From Rotaria macrura (lineage: Eukaryota > Rotifera > Eurotatoria > Philodinida > Philodinidae), in the NCBI GenBank assembly GCA_900239685.1, contig OENT01000355.1, positions 1 through 64,000 of the forward strand: DNA of 64,000 bases. Direction: 5' to 3'. The stretch's first letter is position 1. Every line of letters begins with the position of its first letter. This document shows, piece by piece, positions 24,943-36,951 of this stretch. Under the pieces are notes generated by a model. The model saw only the letters and a program-made list of their open reading frames with translations. It searched no databases and was not told where the DNA came from. A program made the translations under genes and the position numbers.

Positions 24943-26184
24943 GGTGCTAGTACACTTCGTCGCGAGATCTTCGTCGGATTACTTCGTCGCAGTACATTTC
25001 GTCGCAATAATAATTCTTCACGATAATTTATTATACATAAACGAAAGAATTAGTTAATTGAATTACAGAATTTAGATTGGTCTGTTATTTAATTTTCCCC
25101 GTGTACAATTTTTCCTTTATCTGATTGCTCAATAATGTAAACTTAAGAAAAAAGAAAAATAGACCTATCCAATATCTGCTCGCGTATTTGAAATTGGTAC
25201 TAACAAAAAGTGCTGGACTTGTTTTCCCCTAAAATTGCAAGGAAGTCAATTAAAGAAGAGCATATTTCTGTTATAAGCGACATACTTTCGAACTAAAAGA
25301 TTTTTTGCGATCGAATAAAACATTCAAGCATTTGATTCATTGATTTTTCAAAAAAATATATGACCATAGATAGAATAAGAAATTAAAAAAAGATATTCTA
25401 GTTTTTAATTTTAATATATTCTTTTAAAAATGAATGTTTAACTTGTCGTTATCCTTAATGTAGTAAAAATTAAGAAAAATAAGCTTTTTGCATTTTGTCG
25501 ATGTGAATTTATAAAATTTATTTAACNCTAAATTCATAGACGCCACTTGTACATAATAATCATATAAAACAATATTGTTCCAAAATTTATTACGATTATT
25601 TTTACTCCTAGTCGCAGTATGAAAAACTGAAACTATTACGAAAAGTTTTAAAAATTTATTTATGTATTTATCAAATATATTTTCTAATCATAAACAATTA
25701 TTCCAGAGAATTTGAGTGAATGATGAATTCCGAACGAGAGGGAGTTTCATCTTAGTTTTTCTTAGGTCAAAATTTTCTCAGAAATCATTTTCTTGAAATA
25801 CTTTAGTTTTATTTAATAGCAGATTATTTGAACTTTAACAAAAGAATTTCTCCAACAGTATCAGTAAAACAGGGTTATTTTCTACTGTGAGTGCATATTC
25901 TACGTATTATGTTACTCTAACGATTACATGGTAGAGTGTACATTCATGTAATTAATTATGTAACAGCTTAAACAGCATGACTTAATCCAATTAAGTTCAT
26001 GTTTTCGTTTAAATACGATGAATTTATCGCGACTAGTTATCATTGCGACGAAGTGATCATGCGACGAAATGATCGCGACGAAATGGTCGCGACGAAGTGA
26101 TCATGCGACGAAATGATCGCGACGAAGTGATCATGCGACGAAATGATCGCGACGAAGTGTCGTGGGACGAAGTGAGCGGTCACC
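24943..26184. mobile_element. DNA transposon, 1.24 kb, with subterminal GCGACGAA arrays and 8-bp target duplication
   Basis: The left end GGTGCTAGTACACTTCGTC faces a right end whose reverse complement is GGTGACCGCTCACTTCGTC. The flanks are an exact 8-bp repeat GTCGATTG (24935-24942 and 26185-26192). The left subterminal zone (24954-25003) carries about four TTCGTCGC-type motifs. The right zone (about 26040-26165) carries a 14-16-bp array alternating GCGACGAAATGATC and GCGACGAAGTGATCAT, in opposite orientation to the left motifs. The AT-rich interior has no coding frame and includes an N at 25527. It is non-autonomous. The 8-bp duplication fits hAT, P or Merlin classes, but the GGTG end does not decide between them. 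Confidence 0.8.
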
Positions 26185-26192
26185 GTCGATTG

Positions 26193-27749
26193 ATATCTTC
26201 ATCGATGTCTCGAAGGAAGACGACTTGGTCGAATGATACATACAAAAAAGTTTTCTAAAGCAATCACTGTCGAAAAAGTCATTTTTACAGCTGCTCACGA
26301 AAAGCATATGTACTTATTGAAAATAGTTCAGGTCTGTTCATAGGAGTTCGCACTATCCATTGAAAAGTGATAGAAACAATCACCCAGCTGAGTAATAACG
26401 GAATTGAAAGTTCGTTAAATTAAAGTATCTCTTATCGATATTAATTCTTTAAGTTTCTTTTTACACAATCAGAGTTCACGGCAACTAGAACTCTTTGCGT
26501 CATCGTTTTTTTTTGAAGAAATCTGTAGACAGTTAAAGGCCGTGACGACTGAAGATGACTTTTCTATCTCTTCAAATTTATTTTGCTTCACCATAGGCAG
26601 AGTTTTACGTGAAAGTGTCTCCTGCTCAGAATTATTAAAGCATCAGCTATTCCATATGAAAATAGCATTAATCCATCATGTCTTACCGCAAAAGATGTAA
26701 GTACGGCCCGTACACGAATGGACACGAAAAGAATACGAAGAATTATGATGAATGTATTTTTCCCTATCATCCGTCAATATTGATCATATTCTTCTTGTTT
26801 ACGACTGTACACCAGTAGTATTCACATCTTAAATGATAATACACGGTCGTAATGTCGGCTTAAAGTAATCCGACTGGGCACAATCGCATACAACAGTTGT
26901 AATGCTCATCCGCGGCCCATGATTAAGAACGTCGTACCAGAAGAGATTTATCATTTGTATTCCAAGCGTACTGATAGTTTTGAACATAAAAGAGTTTATA
27001 GATGAGGAAAAACTAGATTCTTATTTGTATCAATTGGGTCGTTCACATAAATAATACCTTGAATAATATGAATTACTATGTAAATCATCGATAGAGCTGG
27101 TACTAATAACTAGTGGGATCTGAATTTTTTAAATCAACACTGGTATCAATCTCTAAGAAATACAAGAAAAAGTATGAACCATATTGTAGAACCATAAAAA
27201 TCCCTTTCCACACATGTTTCTAATTAGGTCCAAACTATGGGAGCTACAGACTTTCTTTTCTTAATCTTTAAATGTGTGTCATGCCCTTGTTTTTGTTCAA
27301 AATATGTCCTCTATTGATTCTTAACTGTTTTCTGTGTATTTTTGGATGAACATGAAAAAAAAAGAATGCTACGCTACTGGCGATAAATAAGAATTATTAA
27401 AATATGGAGTATTGATAGTAACTTTATCTGCACTCGCGTAGATCTATCTATAGCGAAAATTGCATGAAACTTCCTCAAAACTGCTCTGGAAACTTTCTCA
27501 ACGAGGAAAAAATTGTCCTAAATATTTCAAAGATTATGTAGACTGAATTCGACTTACACAGATTTGTATAATGTACACAAGCGCATTTCTATTTATTTCT
27601 AGTCACGAAGCCTACTTAACTGTGTTCATCAACGTACAATTCTTCTAAATTAACCCATCGCAAACGTCTAAATAATTTAAACAATATAAAGTATCCTCAT
27701 TCTTGTTACCATACACAGAAACTAACGGGACCATTTCCTTTGAACGATC
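26193..27749. other. Spacer upstream of the methyltransferase gene
   Basis: No gene or bounded element was recognised. It would include the promoter of the plus-strand gene beginning at 27750. Confidence 0.35.
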
Positions 27750-28622
27750 ATGTATCAAAATGAGAATTATGTTTTTCATCGTCAAAATCTTCGTCGAAAA
27801 CTATTTTCAAAGAAATGTACCGGATGGATGCTCTTGAGCTATTTGATCATTGCCAGCATATGCTTTATGTTCATACAAGAACATCGTGCATCCTCCATGA
27901 AATTACGATTCACTTACGAAAAACATCAACACGACAATTTCTTAGATGGTTGTCGATATATTTACATCGATGTAGGAACAAACATTGGAATACAAATCAG
28001 AAAACTGTATGAACCACATCTCTATCCAGGTGCAAGTATTCTACCACTGTTCAGGAGAATATTCGGAAAGCACTTGGAAGAAGTATGTTCTGTTGGTTTT
28101 GAAGCGAATCCTTTACATGATAATTATTTGAAAGAATTCGAAAACTATTGTTGGAAGAGAAACTGGCGTGTAAAGATTTTTACGTCAACTGCTGTTAGTA
28201 TTGTTGAAGGAAATCTCACGTTTTACACTGAACCAGGGAATGAAGAAAATAATCAATGGGGTGCAAGTTTAATAGCAAATTATGGAACAGCGTCTGTCAC
28301 TGTACCAAGCGTCAACTTCATAGCTTGGTACAAAAGAAACGTTTTAAATAGACAAATACCATTGGGCAGTGGTCCATCTAGAATTATGATGAAGAGTGAC
28401 ATAGAAGGGCATGATGCAACACTCATAGCGAATCTCGTACTGAGTGGGGTTTATTGTTCGATTGATCTAATTTATGGTGAACATTTTGACTCAAACTTTT
28501 ATAGATCTATATCAGAATTAAGAAGATACTTGACATCGTGTCGAACTAAACTAATTTATTTAGACGATGAAACCTACCATAATATCAGATTTCCGTTTTT
28601 TATCGACGACTTCATTATTTGA
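27750..28622 (+). CDS. FkbM-family-like SAM-dependent methyltransferase, type II membrane protein
   Basis: A single exon encodes 290 aa. A basic N-terminus is followed by one hydrophobic segment (residues about 25-42), suggesting a signal anchor with a Golgi or lumenal catalytic domain. The methyltransferase core shows motif I as YIDVGTNIG (about 72-80), an acidic strand-2 region GFEANP (about 116-121), and KSDIEGHD (about 215-222), the equivalent of the KIDVEGHE signature of FkbM enzymes. In that family, SAM methylates a hydroxyl on sugars or other small molecules; the acceptor here is unknown. The first ATG at 27750 gives the complete anchor. No frame break occurs, so the gene looks intact. 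The absence of introns in a genome where the neighbours are spliced could reflect retroposition or lateral origin, but this is only a possibility. Confidence 0.8.
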   Translation: MYQNENYVFHRQNLRRKLFSKKCTGWMLLSYLIIASICFMFIQEHRASSMKLRFTYEKHQHDNFLDGCRYIYIDVGTNIGIQIRKLYEPHLYPGASILPLFRRIFGKHLEEVCSVGFEANPLHDNYLKEFENYCWKRNWRVKIFTSTAVSIVEGNLTFYTEPGNEENNQWGASLIANYGTASVTVPSVNFIAWYKRNVLNRQIPLGSGPSRIMMKSDIEGHDATLIANLVLSGVYCSIDLIYGEHFDSNFYRSISELRRYLTSCRTKLIYLDDETYHNIRFPFFIDDFII

Positions 28623-29152
28623 ATTTTGTTTTTGGGATGATTTTTCTGATATTAACGAAATCACATCATTTTTCTCTTACAAATATTCTTCGTTTGTCTA
28701 CACAGAATAAAAGATTGTATAATAGCGATGAAGGAAATCGTTCGTAAATTTATTCCGAAATTAGTTTACTATTAGAACATATTTACAGAAAGATTTCAAC
28801 TCACTCTTCAATCTAATTCATTTTACAAAAACGTTTTTATTTTAGTTCAGTCTTTATCTAGTTTGTCAAGAAAAGTCTATGTGGGTGATGGGATTGAAAA
28901 TTTCACTATTCTTCTCCTCATATTTGATTGTCTTTTTGCCAAAGAACAAAAACTGTAACATCAAAGACTGAATGTTGATTACGCCTAAAAAAAATAAAGT
29001 AAATGAAATTTGAATAGGCCATATCGTGATAAAAAGCGATCGTTCTACGATGCACACTCAGTAACTTTTTCATGTTGTTACATTCTAATCCGTATGAAGC
29101 TACGCTCTACAAGGTAATTTCAAGGATCGATTTTTATCAGTCACATACTATG
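28623..29152. other. Spacer downstream of the methyltransferase gene
   Basis: It contains the probable 3' UTR. The 63-aa minus-strand frame at 28866-29057 has one hydrophobic stretch but no other support. Confidence 0.35.
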
Positions 29153-29433
29153 ATTCAATCGCCTAACGCAACGAATTCAACAATTTGCGACCAGCACTCG
29201 AATATTCGATATCCATACATTTTATTCGTTCTATTCCAACTTTGACTCTCTCGACATTGCAGCTCAACGCAAGATTATGCTTAATCTATAACAATATTTT
29301 CTGCGTTTTTGGTCTTCTATCAAATATAATGAATGTGCTTTGTGGTCGTTCATTTATGTCGATTGTGATTTCACTAGCGACTCTTGAAAACAACGATAAA
29401 AGGTCTATCTTATCTCACCAAAAGAGAACGTAA
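29151..29433 (+). pseudogene. Possible degraded N-terminus of a GPCR (TM1 only)
   Basis: An ATG at 29151 opens a frame with two N-glycosylation sites (NAT, NST) that stops after about 31 codons. In an overlapping frame the sequence NNIFCVFGLLSNIMNVL follows, which has the G..xN spacing of a class A TM1. No TM2-TM7 follows. This may be a frameshifted remnant related in type to the GPCR at 0.7-1.9 kb. It is weak and could be chance. Confidence 0.25.
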
Positions 29434-30546
29434 TAATGATAGTTACTACAGATTGACAAAACGCAAAAAAAAGGAAACAACAACCTGTATTGATTGTATC
29501 ACATCTTCGAAATGAAACGACAGTCGTCTTTTTTTCTTGATGAGATTTTCATAAATTTAATGCAATATTCTCTTCAAAGCAGTTTGTAAACCATCGAAAC
29601 ATAAGCAATAGCACTTTTACGACGGTAGAAACAATAATATACTTTGTTGTTATCGCTATCGCACTAATATGTTCGACTACACAGCGGAATACATCTATTT
29701 GAACGATAATTAAGTCGCTCATGAAAAATTTTGTTTTCGTTGAGTTTTTGCAACACTCCAGTCTAAAACCACACCATGGATATTAGTATGTCGATGAAAA
29801 TGGTGAATTCTTTGACAACCACATTCAATACAACATCGCCAATATTATGAATAGAATCAGATGATGAAAACTTGATCATCGATTCCGGTTATATCTTGTT
29901 AACTATGAGAAAGTATGTCTTAACACGAAAATTTCTTACACTACAAAGTACATTCATTCTTCATGATCTTTTCTCATTCCGACGTAATTAATTAACACTC
30001 GACTGATAAAATTCATTGGTGTTCGAGAGGGAGTAGTTTAATAGGACTTGAATTTACTTGTCAACACTTTTGCTTCCACACATACTCACTTCGTCATCTT
30101 ACGATGACTTTATCCTTACACAAATTAAGTTTTTCATCGTTTCATTCAAACGACACTGCTACGAATCAGTTTCTTATTCGGATTTCATTTCAATTATTCA
30201 GAACAGACAACTCTCAAATTCGTAAATCTTTCAACTTGTTCATCTTGTGCGTGTAATTTTGTTTCAATGTCTACATTTTGTTCTTGTTCGTGTTCTTCTA
30301 TTTATTATATCGATGAAAACATGATTCTCACAGCATATGTAATACAAAGCACCATATTTTTATTATTTCTGCAAGAGAATTTTTCATTTTATTGTTCGAG
30401 TATGACTAACCAACTAAGGAAAAAGAACTGATGGTATTCATTATACATTGTTTTCTTGTTCAAGAATGGAAAAATCTAATATTCATCGTCTGTGAATAAG
30501 CAATACTAACCACAATATTTTATATCCAGAAGAAAATAAATGCAAT
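29434..30546. other. Intergenic stretch without a supportable gene
   Basis: AT-rich; nothing recognised. Confidence 0.35.
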
Positions 30547-30729
30547 TCAGCGATCTTCTAGGCGGTTCAATTTTGCCGAATACCAATGTTGTGCACGTTG
30601 ATGAGCATCCAATGCTAATAGTTTAATAATTTTAAATTGAATCAAATCTACAGGTGAAATCGATAGTGAAAATGAATTAATTCCTATATCAAATACTCCA
30701 CTGTTCGCACATGTGAAATGGAATAACAA
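30547..30729 (-). CDS. Possible terminal exon of an unidentified gene
   Basis: The minus-strand frame ends in a compositionally protein-like tail containing DAHQRAQHWYSAKLNRLEDR and a stop at 30547-30549. A candidate splice acceptor (GCGAACAG|) lies within the frame near 30690. I do not recognise the family, and no upstream exon was found on the minus strand. The next coding-like stretches are on the plus strand. It may be a fragment. Confidence 0.25.
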   Translation of the reverse strand: MLFHFTCANSGVFDIGINSFSLSISPVDLIQFKIIKLLALDAHQRAQHWYSAKLNRLEDR

Positions 30730-30801
30730 AATATGAGTACATTTATCCGTTCGTTATTATGTCTATGAACTCTATCATGACGCTTCTTCTCCTGCTAATG
30801 A

Positions 30802-33800
30802 AACAATGTTCTGACAGAAGAGCTAAACAAGTTGCCGTATTCTTTAGGTGAAAAAGAAACTGTAACAACAGATGAGGCAGCCGTTGAAGCACATACAGGT
30901 GGGATCGATTCACCCAGGAGATTCAATCCTATAAGATTTCAAGAAACAGAATGACTCTCGGAACTTAATTTTGAGTGCCTATCGGATTATAGTTTGTGTA
31001 GGATTTTGATCGATTTTAAGGAATGTCTCTAGGCACTAATGGGTACCTCATTAATACAATAGTTTTCTTTCGCCGGAACTGCCTGTATTTCCGTTTCCCT
31101 GAATCCAATCGGATTCAACCACCGTGGCAACCTATATTGATTTTGATGGTAGACAGTTTAAAATTTATTGAAGAGCAACCGTATAAACCGAGAAATAAGA
31201 AATTTATCGATCAATTACATCAAAATTTTGTTTACTATTTCCGTTAATTAGCAACAATACAACAATAAAGAACTAATTCTTCCGCAGTACCACTTGTTGT
31301 TCCTTTCTCGGAAAATTTTCCATCTTTTGCACTTCCTTTTACTGTTAACATAGCAAAATATCAACTAGATTCTATTCTTCTCCTATTACCAATATTTTCT
31401 ACTGGCGTATGTCAGCAGATCACTATTATATATGTAGATTACTTTTTACATTTTATCAAAAATATAAAAAATAAGGTTCAAAAGAAAAATCATATGTTCC
31501 ATCATTCGCTTTTTCAGCAATAAAAAAAATCTAAAAATGGAAATGGATTACGTATTTGCATTAAAATTAAATTTTTTTGGTCAACAAATATGCAACCATT
31601 CCTGAAATGTTTCAAACAACAACGTCCTTCGCTCTACGAAAAAATGCAATATAAACACACGCAACTCGTACCAAAACGATCGCATGTGACATCAATAGCA
31701 AATCAACAATTTATATATCGTTATTCATTATCTGAAATTGAAGTTATTGTACCGAAAAATCGTAGTCTAAAAGAAAAACGTTTAAATGGGATCGCTCGAT
31801 CGATCTATTATACATATTTGTATAAAGAAACGGAATTAACAGCGTACATTGTTAATAAAAACTGTTTTGTAGACACGTGAAAAAATGAAGATCGACGAAT
31901 ACACGACAAACATTGTATTAACAAATAAATGGATCAATTTTCCATCCGAACAGTTGAACACGGATTTTGATCAACATTATAAACGTGTAGAATCAGATAA
32001 AAATTTTTTTATTTTACCGTCAAAAGAATTGATTTAAACGATGGAACAATATCAACAAATACGAACTATGACAGCACATAACTTCACAATGCTGAAAAAA
32101 GCATCTCGAATAGTTACTGACTAAGATAGTTCAAATAGAGGAAGCTAAAGGTTAAATTTCGAAACATTTTTCGGATAAATTTAACCACGAAGAATTTCAA
32201 GTTCGAATCTCCAAAAAAAGATACCTTTTTTAGTAGTCTTCATCGTCAGCAAGACCATCTTCGTACTCTTCAAAATCAGTACTTTGTGATCTAGGATTTA
32301 TTCAAGCTTCGGATATGTTTAGTATTCTCACCACACTCGATTTGTGTGAAAATGAATGTCAAACAAATCAGTCTCAACATATGTGATAAGTATTAGATTA
32401 TAATGATTGTTGTTGCTATGCGCCAGTATTTTATGAGAATTCAGTAACGAGATCTAAAAAAACAGTAATGAGTTCCGTACTGCAGTTATCTATATTAGCT
32501 AAATTGATTAAATGGCTATATGGTATTTTTTTCAAGTACAATATCAAGAATAATTTCACCATCAAACTTGACCGCTAATGAACGATATCAACAAACAATA
32601 GTGTTCTACAATATTTTCCAGTTACTATGGCAACATTCATGGATCGAATCTCTCAACTGAAAATAATCAGATTACTAACAGTTGAACAATACTCTCGCAA
32701 CATCCTTGCAATGAACAATTTAAAGTAGATGATCTTCAAATAGTTTTAGAGCCACTGATGAATAACTACTTATCCTTAAAAACCCAGCAATCAGAAAAGT
32801 CCGATAATTCTGATCCAACTATGAATTTGATACATGCACAATCGCAACTATGTACAGTTTCATAAATACTTTCGAGTTATTGAAAAGTTTTCTAACTAAT
32901 CTTAAACTAAATTTGACCAATGATCCTTAAATATTATATTCATCAATGGCATCAAGTTTTCATCTAATTTCTAAGTTTGTTCTTTTGTAAAATACTATGA
33001 AATGTGTTCAAGAATAAGAATGTGGTTAGGAATGGATTTCAGGTGAAACCCGACATTCAATCATACTCACACTGACAAATACATACACCTCAAGTAGAAG
33101 CGAACAATACTGGTGGAGGAGCCATTCAGACCCATGAGGCTTGAGCCTAACTTGATGTCAGAGTGAATATTGTTATTTTTCATTCAAAGGATGTGTTATG
33201 TTCAGCACCTAGCACATTCGGATTCATATGCTCACATTTAAATATGTCCACAAGTCGATATTCTACTATATTCTCTCCAGATTCTTCTTTTGTACCGAGA
33301 AATCTGTCAAGATTCTCTTTAGTCTTGAAGTTCAGCCAAGAATCTCTCTCTCTCTCTATCGATGAAAGATTCTTGCTAGAATGTCAACAGGAGTATCATT
33401 CTGTAATTCTTCATGCTCTATATAAATCGCTAATGCTGATTTTATCGTGAATTCGGCCAAACTAAGTAAAACCGTTAACATGATGAAATGCATAGGAACT
33501 ATTGAAATGTATACGACTCCTGTATGATTATTAAAGACAAGTGTATATTAATATGTTATGATGAAATCTATTGGTTTATTTAGCTTATTCGATGTCTCTA
33601 AAGGATGAACGCGACGAAAAAGGTTCGTGGTAGTGAGTAGTTGCTGAATAATCTAATAGATATTTTTTCTTTCTTCAAAACATTGTCGTTTCTCAATTAA
33701 AATTGCGACTTTCCTACCTACCTTTGGTCGCATATTTTTGTGTCATTAGTTACATAATTGTATATTTTTTGTCATTATAATCTAAGCTATTGAAATAAAA

Positions 33801-34747
33801 TGTGCCACTGTAGCACTAATTGTTTTTCATTTATATTTTATCGTGAAAACGTTTTACTAATAATAACGATGATGAAGATAAATCTAAATATAATAGGCGC
33901 ATACTGATTGAAAAAAAAACAAAATCAGAATCTGATCAAATTATCCAAGAAAAAACCGTAAATTATAATGAAAAGAGTCGGTCCTGAACTTCAAGAAGTG
34001 CAAGATTCTTTTCAGATTAGAGACTTCTTGCCTAGTCATCGAAGATACAGAACAATAATCTTCACATTTTTCTCAGTAAAAAAAGAATACAGAGAAGAAT
34101 ATCGACTTGTCGACATACATATAGTCTATATATATACTCTTTTTTCTTTCAATCTTTTCACTTGGATGTTTCTCTTCTCTCGGTGTTGTGCAGGCATTTC
34201 CCTCCTTTTCATGTTTTCTTCGCAGCGTGTGTGGTTCTTTTCTAGCTCGTTTATAAAAACGGTGTAAAAGAGGAAACACAAATGGTTAGTACAGGGTACT
34301 AAATCGACAGCTGATTTATCAACATAGATCAACAATGAGAAAAGGGAAGAAATTCCAGATGAAGGTACATCACGTATCGTTGTCGATGATTAGCCAGAAG
34401 AACAGTTAAAGAAGTGTAAATTAGCATGTTGTACGTCATCAACAGTGTACGTGTTAGCGATCAGATCCGAATTGCAATCAACTTGGATGAAAGGGAAGTA
34501 GCCTTCTCAAGCATCAGTGTTCAAAATCTTGCCCTGAATTATTTTGTGTAAAAGAATTATGAGCTTCGCCTAGCTTGATGACGCTCCGACTGCCCCTAGC
34601 GAACAATGATTATTCTTTGGAATGATCATCAATGGAAATTCATGTATCAACGATTGTTCAAATCATACATCTTTGCTTTTTACTATTCCTAACGAAGAAC
34701 AGGACATCCTTGTGAATTATATATGTAAAGCTTTTCATTCAGAATAA
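30802..34747 (+). pseudogene. Cluster of interrupted coding-like stretches, family unknown
   Basis: On the plus strand several stretches have protein-like composition but no continuous frame. 30802-30954 includes KETVTTDEAAVEAHTGG. 31023-31247 includes FIEEQPYKPRNKKFIDQLHQ. 31590-31880 includes RYSLSEIEVIVPKNRSLKEK. 31885-32037 includes VLTNKWINFPSEQLN. 32686-32865 includes FKVDDLQIVLEPLMNNYLSL. 34337-34747 keeps one frame through several in-frame stops and includes KKCKLACCTSSTVYVLAIRS and SLLFTIPNEEQDILVNY. They could be exons of a decaying gene or two neighbouring relics. No domain was identified and splice joins could not be made convincing. An (CT)n microsatellite lies at about 33342-33358. 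Confidence 0.35.
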
Positions 34748-36414
34748 AAATATCTTTGGATTTATTGATGGTTAGGACCTACTTTCACGAAAAATTCAAA
34801 TTTCTTATAAAATAGACTTTATGGATGATATTAAATAAGAAAATAGCAGACTTATCGGTCATTTAGGATACTGAGAGTCCCTAATAAAGATCTATGAGCG
34901 TTTCTCAGTCAAAAGAAATCAAAGTGGACTAAGTCAATTTGTATTTTCTCTAAATGTCTATCAATTGAATTTTTCGTGATTGCTTGGATAGAAAAAAAAC
35001 TGTTGTGACATTTTTTGAGTGAAATACCGTTTTCTGACGAGTGGTTCTTTGTTAAGAGCTGAAAATTATATTATAGATTTAGCACATAACTTGTAAATAA
35101 AACACTAAAAAAAATTCATCAGCTAATCTCTGACTGTTAGGAAGAAATCAAAATGAAAATTCTGTCGCGACGTTTAGTGCGACAATCGCTGTCTGTCCTC
35201 TGTATTTTTAGATCTTTTTCTTGATCCTGACGACTCTTGGAAATTTCTTTTTTGCCGAAATATTTTTTTTTCTTTAGTCTTTCAAATAGAAATTGAATCT
35301 ATCGTAACATAAAATGGTCAAAGTCTATGTTTAGATATGTTTGCCATACTTGATCAAGTAATCGATATGAAAGCTTTGATGACTTTATAGTGTTGGAAAG
35401 AGCAGAATCTTAGCTATCAACTGCTGTGAAAAAATGCCTTTTACTCAATCAGAATTATAGGATAGAAAAATTAATTTCTATCGATAGATCCCGTCGAAAA
35501 GCTTTCGATTTGATCTTTCATGCTTGAAAAGTTCTTAAAGACAGAACCAAAAGAAACTTTATGATTGTATGATAAGTAGGAAGAACTGAATGGAGAATAT
35601 GGAGCGAAAATTCCGAATCGGTTGAGTAGATGATGAGATATAAGAAATTTTGTATTCGCTGAGAAACCGCACAATATCAGTGTAATTCACCTGTATTATC
35701 TAGCAAAAACATATATATGTACGTCTACGTACACACCAGTCATAGAATGCTGCTTCTCGATGTAGAAATCTTTATAAAAATGCATATTTTAAGCAGTCAA
35801 CATGATTCTATGAATGTCAACTGTAATATCTCGGTAAAGTCGTATCGATCGTAAATTTTCACTTCGCTTGTTTTCCTAAAAAATATTTATACCCGAAACA
35901 GTACAAAGATAATTACTATTATACTGATTTGGCAAGTATGATTACTGTAAATTAATATAACAGTTTTGCCATCTTCGTTGAAGAATTTTCTGTAAACTTG
36001 CTGCTTAAATATTATATTTCTAGAGAAGAACTTATGTTGAGATGAAAAATATATAAATGATAAAATTAAAACTGAAATTACTCGTCTCAAAATACAGAAG
36101 TGATACGATTATCCAAGACAATCACGACAGAACGTAAGAGGACGAATTCGAGGTTTTTCGTTTCTGAATACGTTAACCGTTGACTCAAGTGTTTGTTTTG
36201 ATTGAAAAAATGGAGGTCACTGCTCATGGTTCAAGTGATTTCATCATATCTTACAGTTAGTTCCTATAAATATGATACTGAAAATTTTTATTTAGAGAAG
36301 CAGTCAATCGAGAAAAGATGCTAAAATCAAAAACTCACAGAAACTGACAAGTAATTTAGAAAGAATGTCATAGACAAAGTTATGCGTATTTTATAGAATA
36401 AGGTTTTTAGATGT
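34748..36414. other. Intergenic stretch without a supportable gene
   Basis: Short frames at 35471-35674 and 35887-36090 (minus) have no domain support. No bounded repeat was seen. Confidence 0.35.
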
Positions 36415-36931
36415 TTATTGTGTCATCACTGCTAACACAGTACCAATAAGATTTAAAATCAGAGCCACTATTGCTAATATCGCTGCCAAACTCAGTGACT
36501 CTTGTAATGAAGAAGAAGCAATATCACTGGTAAATGCGATACTTAGCATGAGACCAACAAAACCTGACGTAAAACTGCTAAACGTAAGAATTTTTGTTAT
36601 GCTGACGAACGCCTTATTTTGATTTATGGTTTTTAGTACACAAGCAAAATGACTTGTAGCTGAAATTCCCGATATAATACACGTAAGGACCACGAAAACT
36701 CGGGCTACTTTCATTTTCTGGCATATTGCAGTTACTCCATTCATTGGTAATGAACATGGTAATATGTCATGAGTGCATATTCTTCGATCTACAGACGAGA
36801 AACATGCACGCCATATGCCAACAGTCCATTTGATTTTGCCGGATCCTGGTACCAAATAATTTAAGAAATCAGAGTTTCCCATGTAATTGTGCTTTGAATT
36901 TAATTGTTTTACTTCGAAATCTGCTGCAATC
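36415..36931 (-). CDS. Claudin/PMP22-like tetraspan membrane protein, 3' exon (5' exon not found)
   Basis: The terminal exon begins after a TTTTTTTAAG| acceptor at about 36932 and ends with TGA at 36415-36417. It encodes about 171 aa. An extracellular loop comes first, with a W...GIWRAC........C........C arrangement (KWTVGIWRACFSSVDRRICT region). This matches the W-GLW-C-C signature of the claudin/PMP22/EMP superfamily in form. Three hydrophobic helices follow, ending ILAIVALILNLIGTVLAVMT, with a very short cytosolic tail. The missing TM1 must lie on an upstream exon; I could not pick one with confidence between 36950 and 38100. Possible role: epithelial junction or membrane organisation, by analogy only. 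The alternative is a general 4-TM protein of unknown family. Confidence 0.55.
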
Positions 36932-36951
36932 CTTAAAAAAAATATCAACAT

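Noticed and set aside
32196-32214. tRNA T-loop-like GTTCGAATC
   Set aside because: The flanking bases do not form a T stem and no anticodon or acceptor stem could be drawn upstream.
33163-33450. 95-aa plus-strand frame
   Set aside because: It contains a (CT)n microsatellite translated as Ser/Leu repeats and shows no domain.
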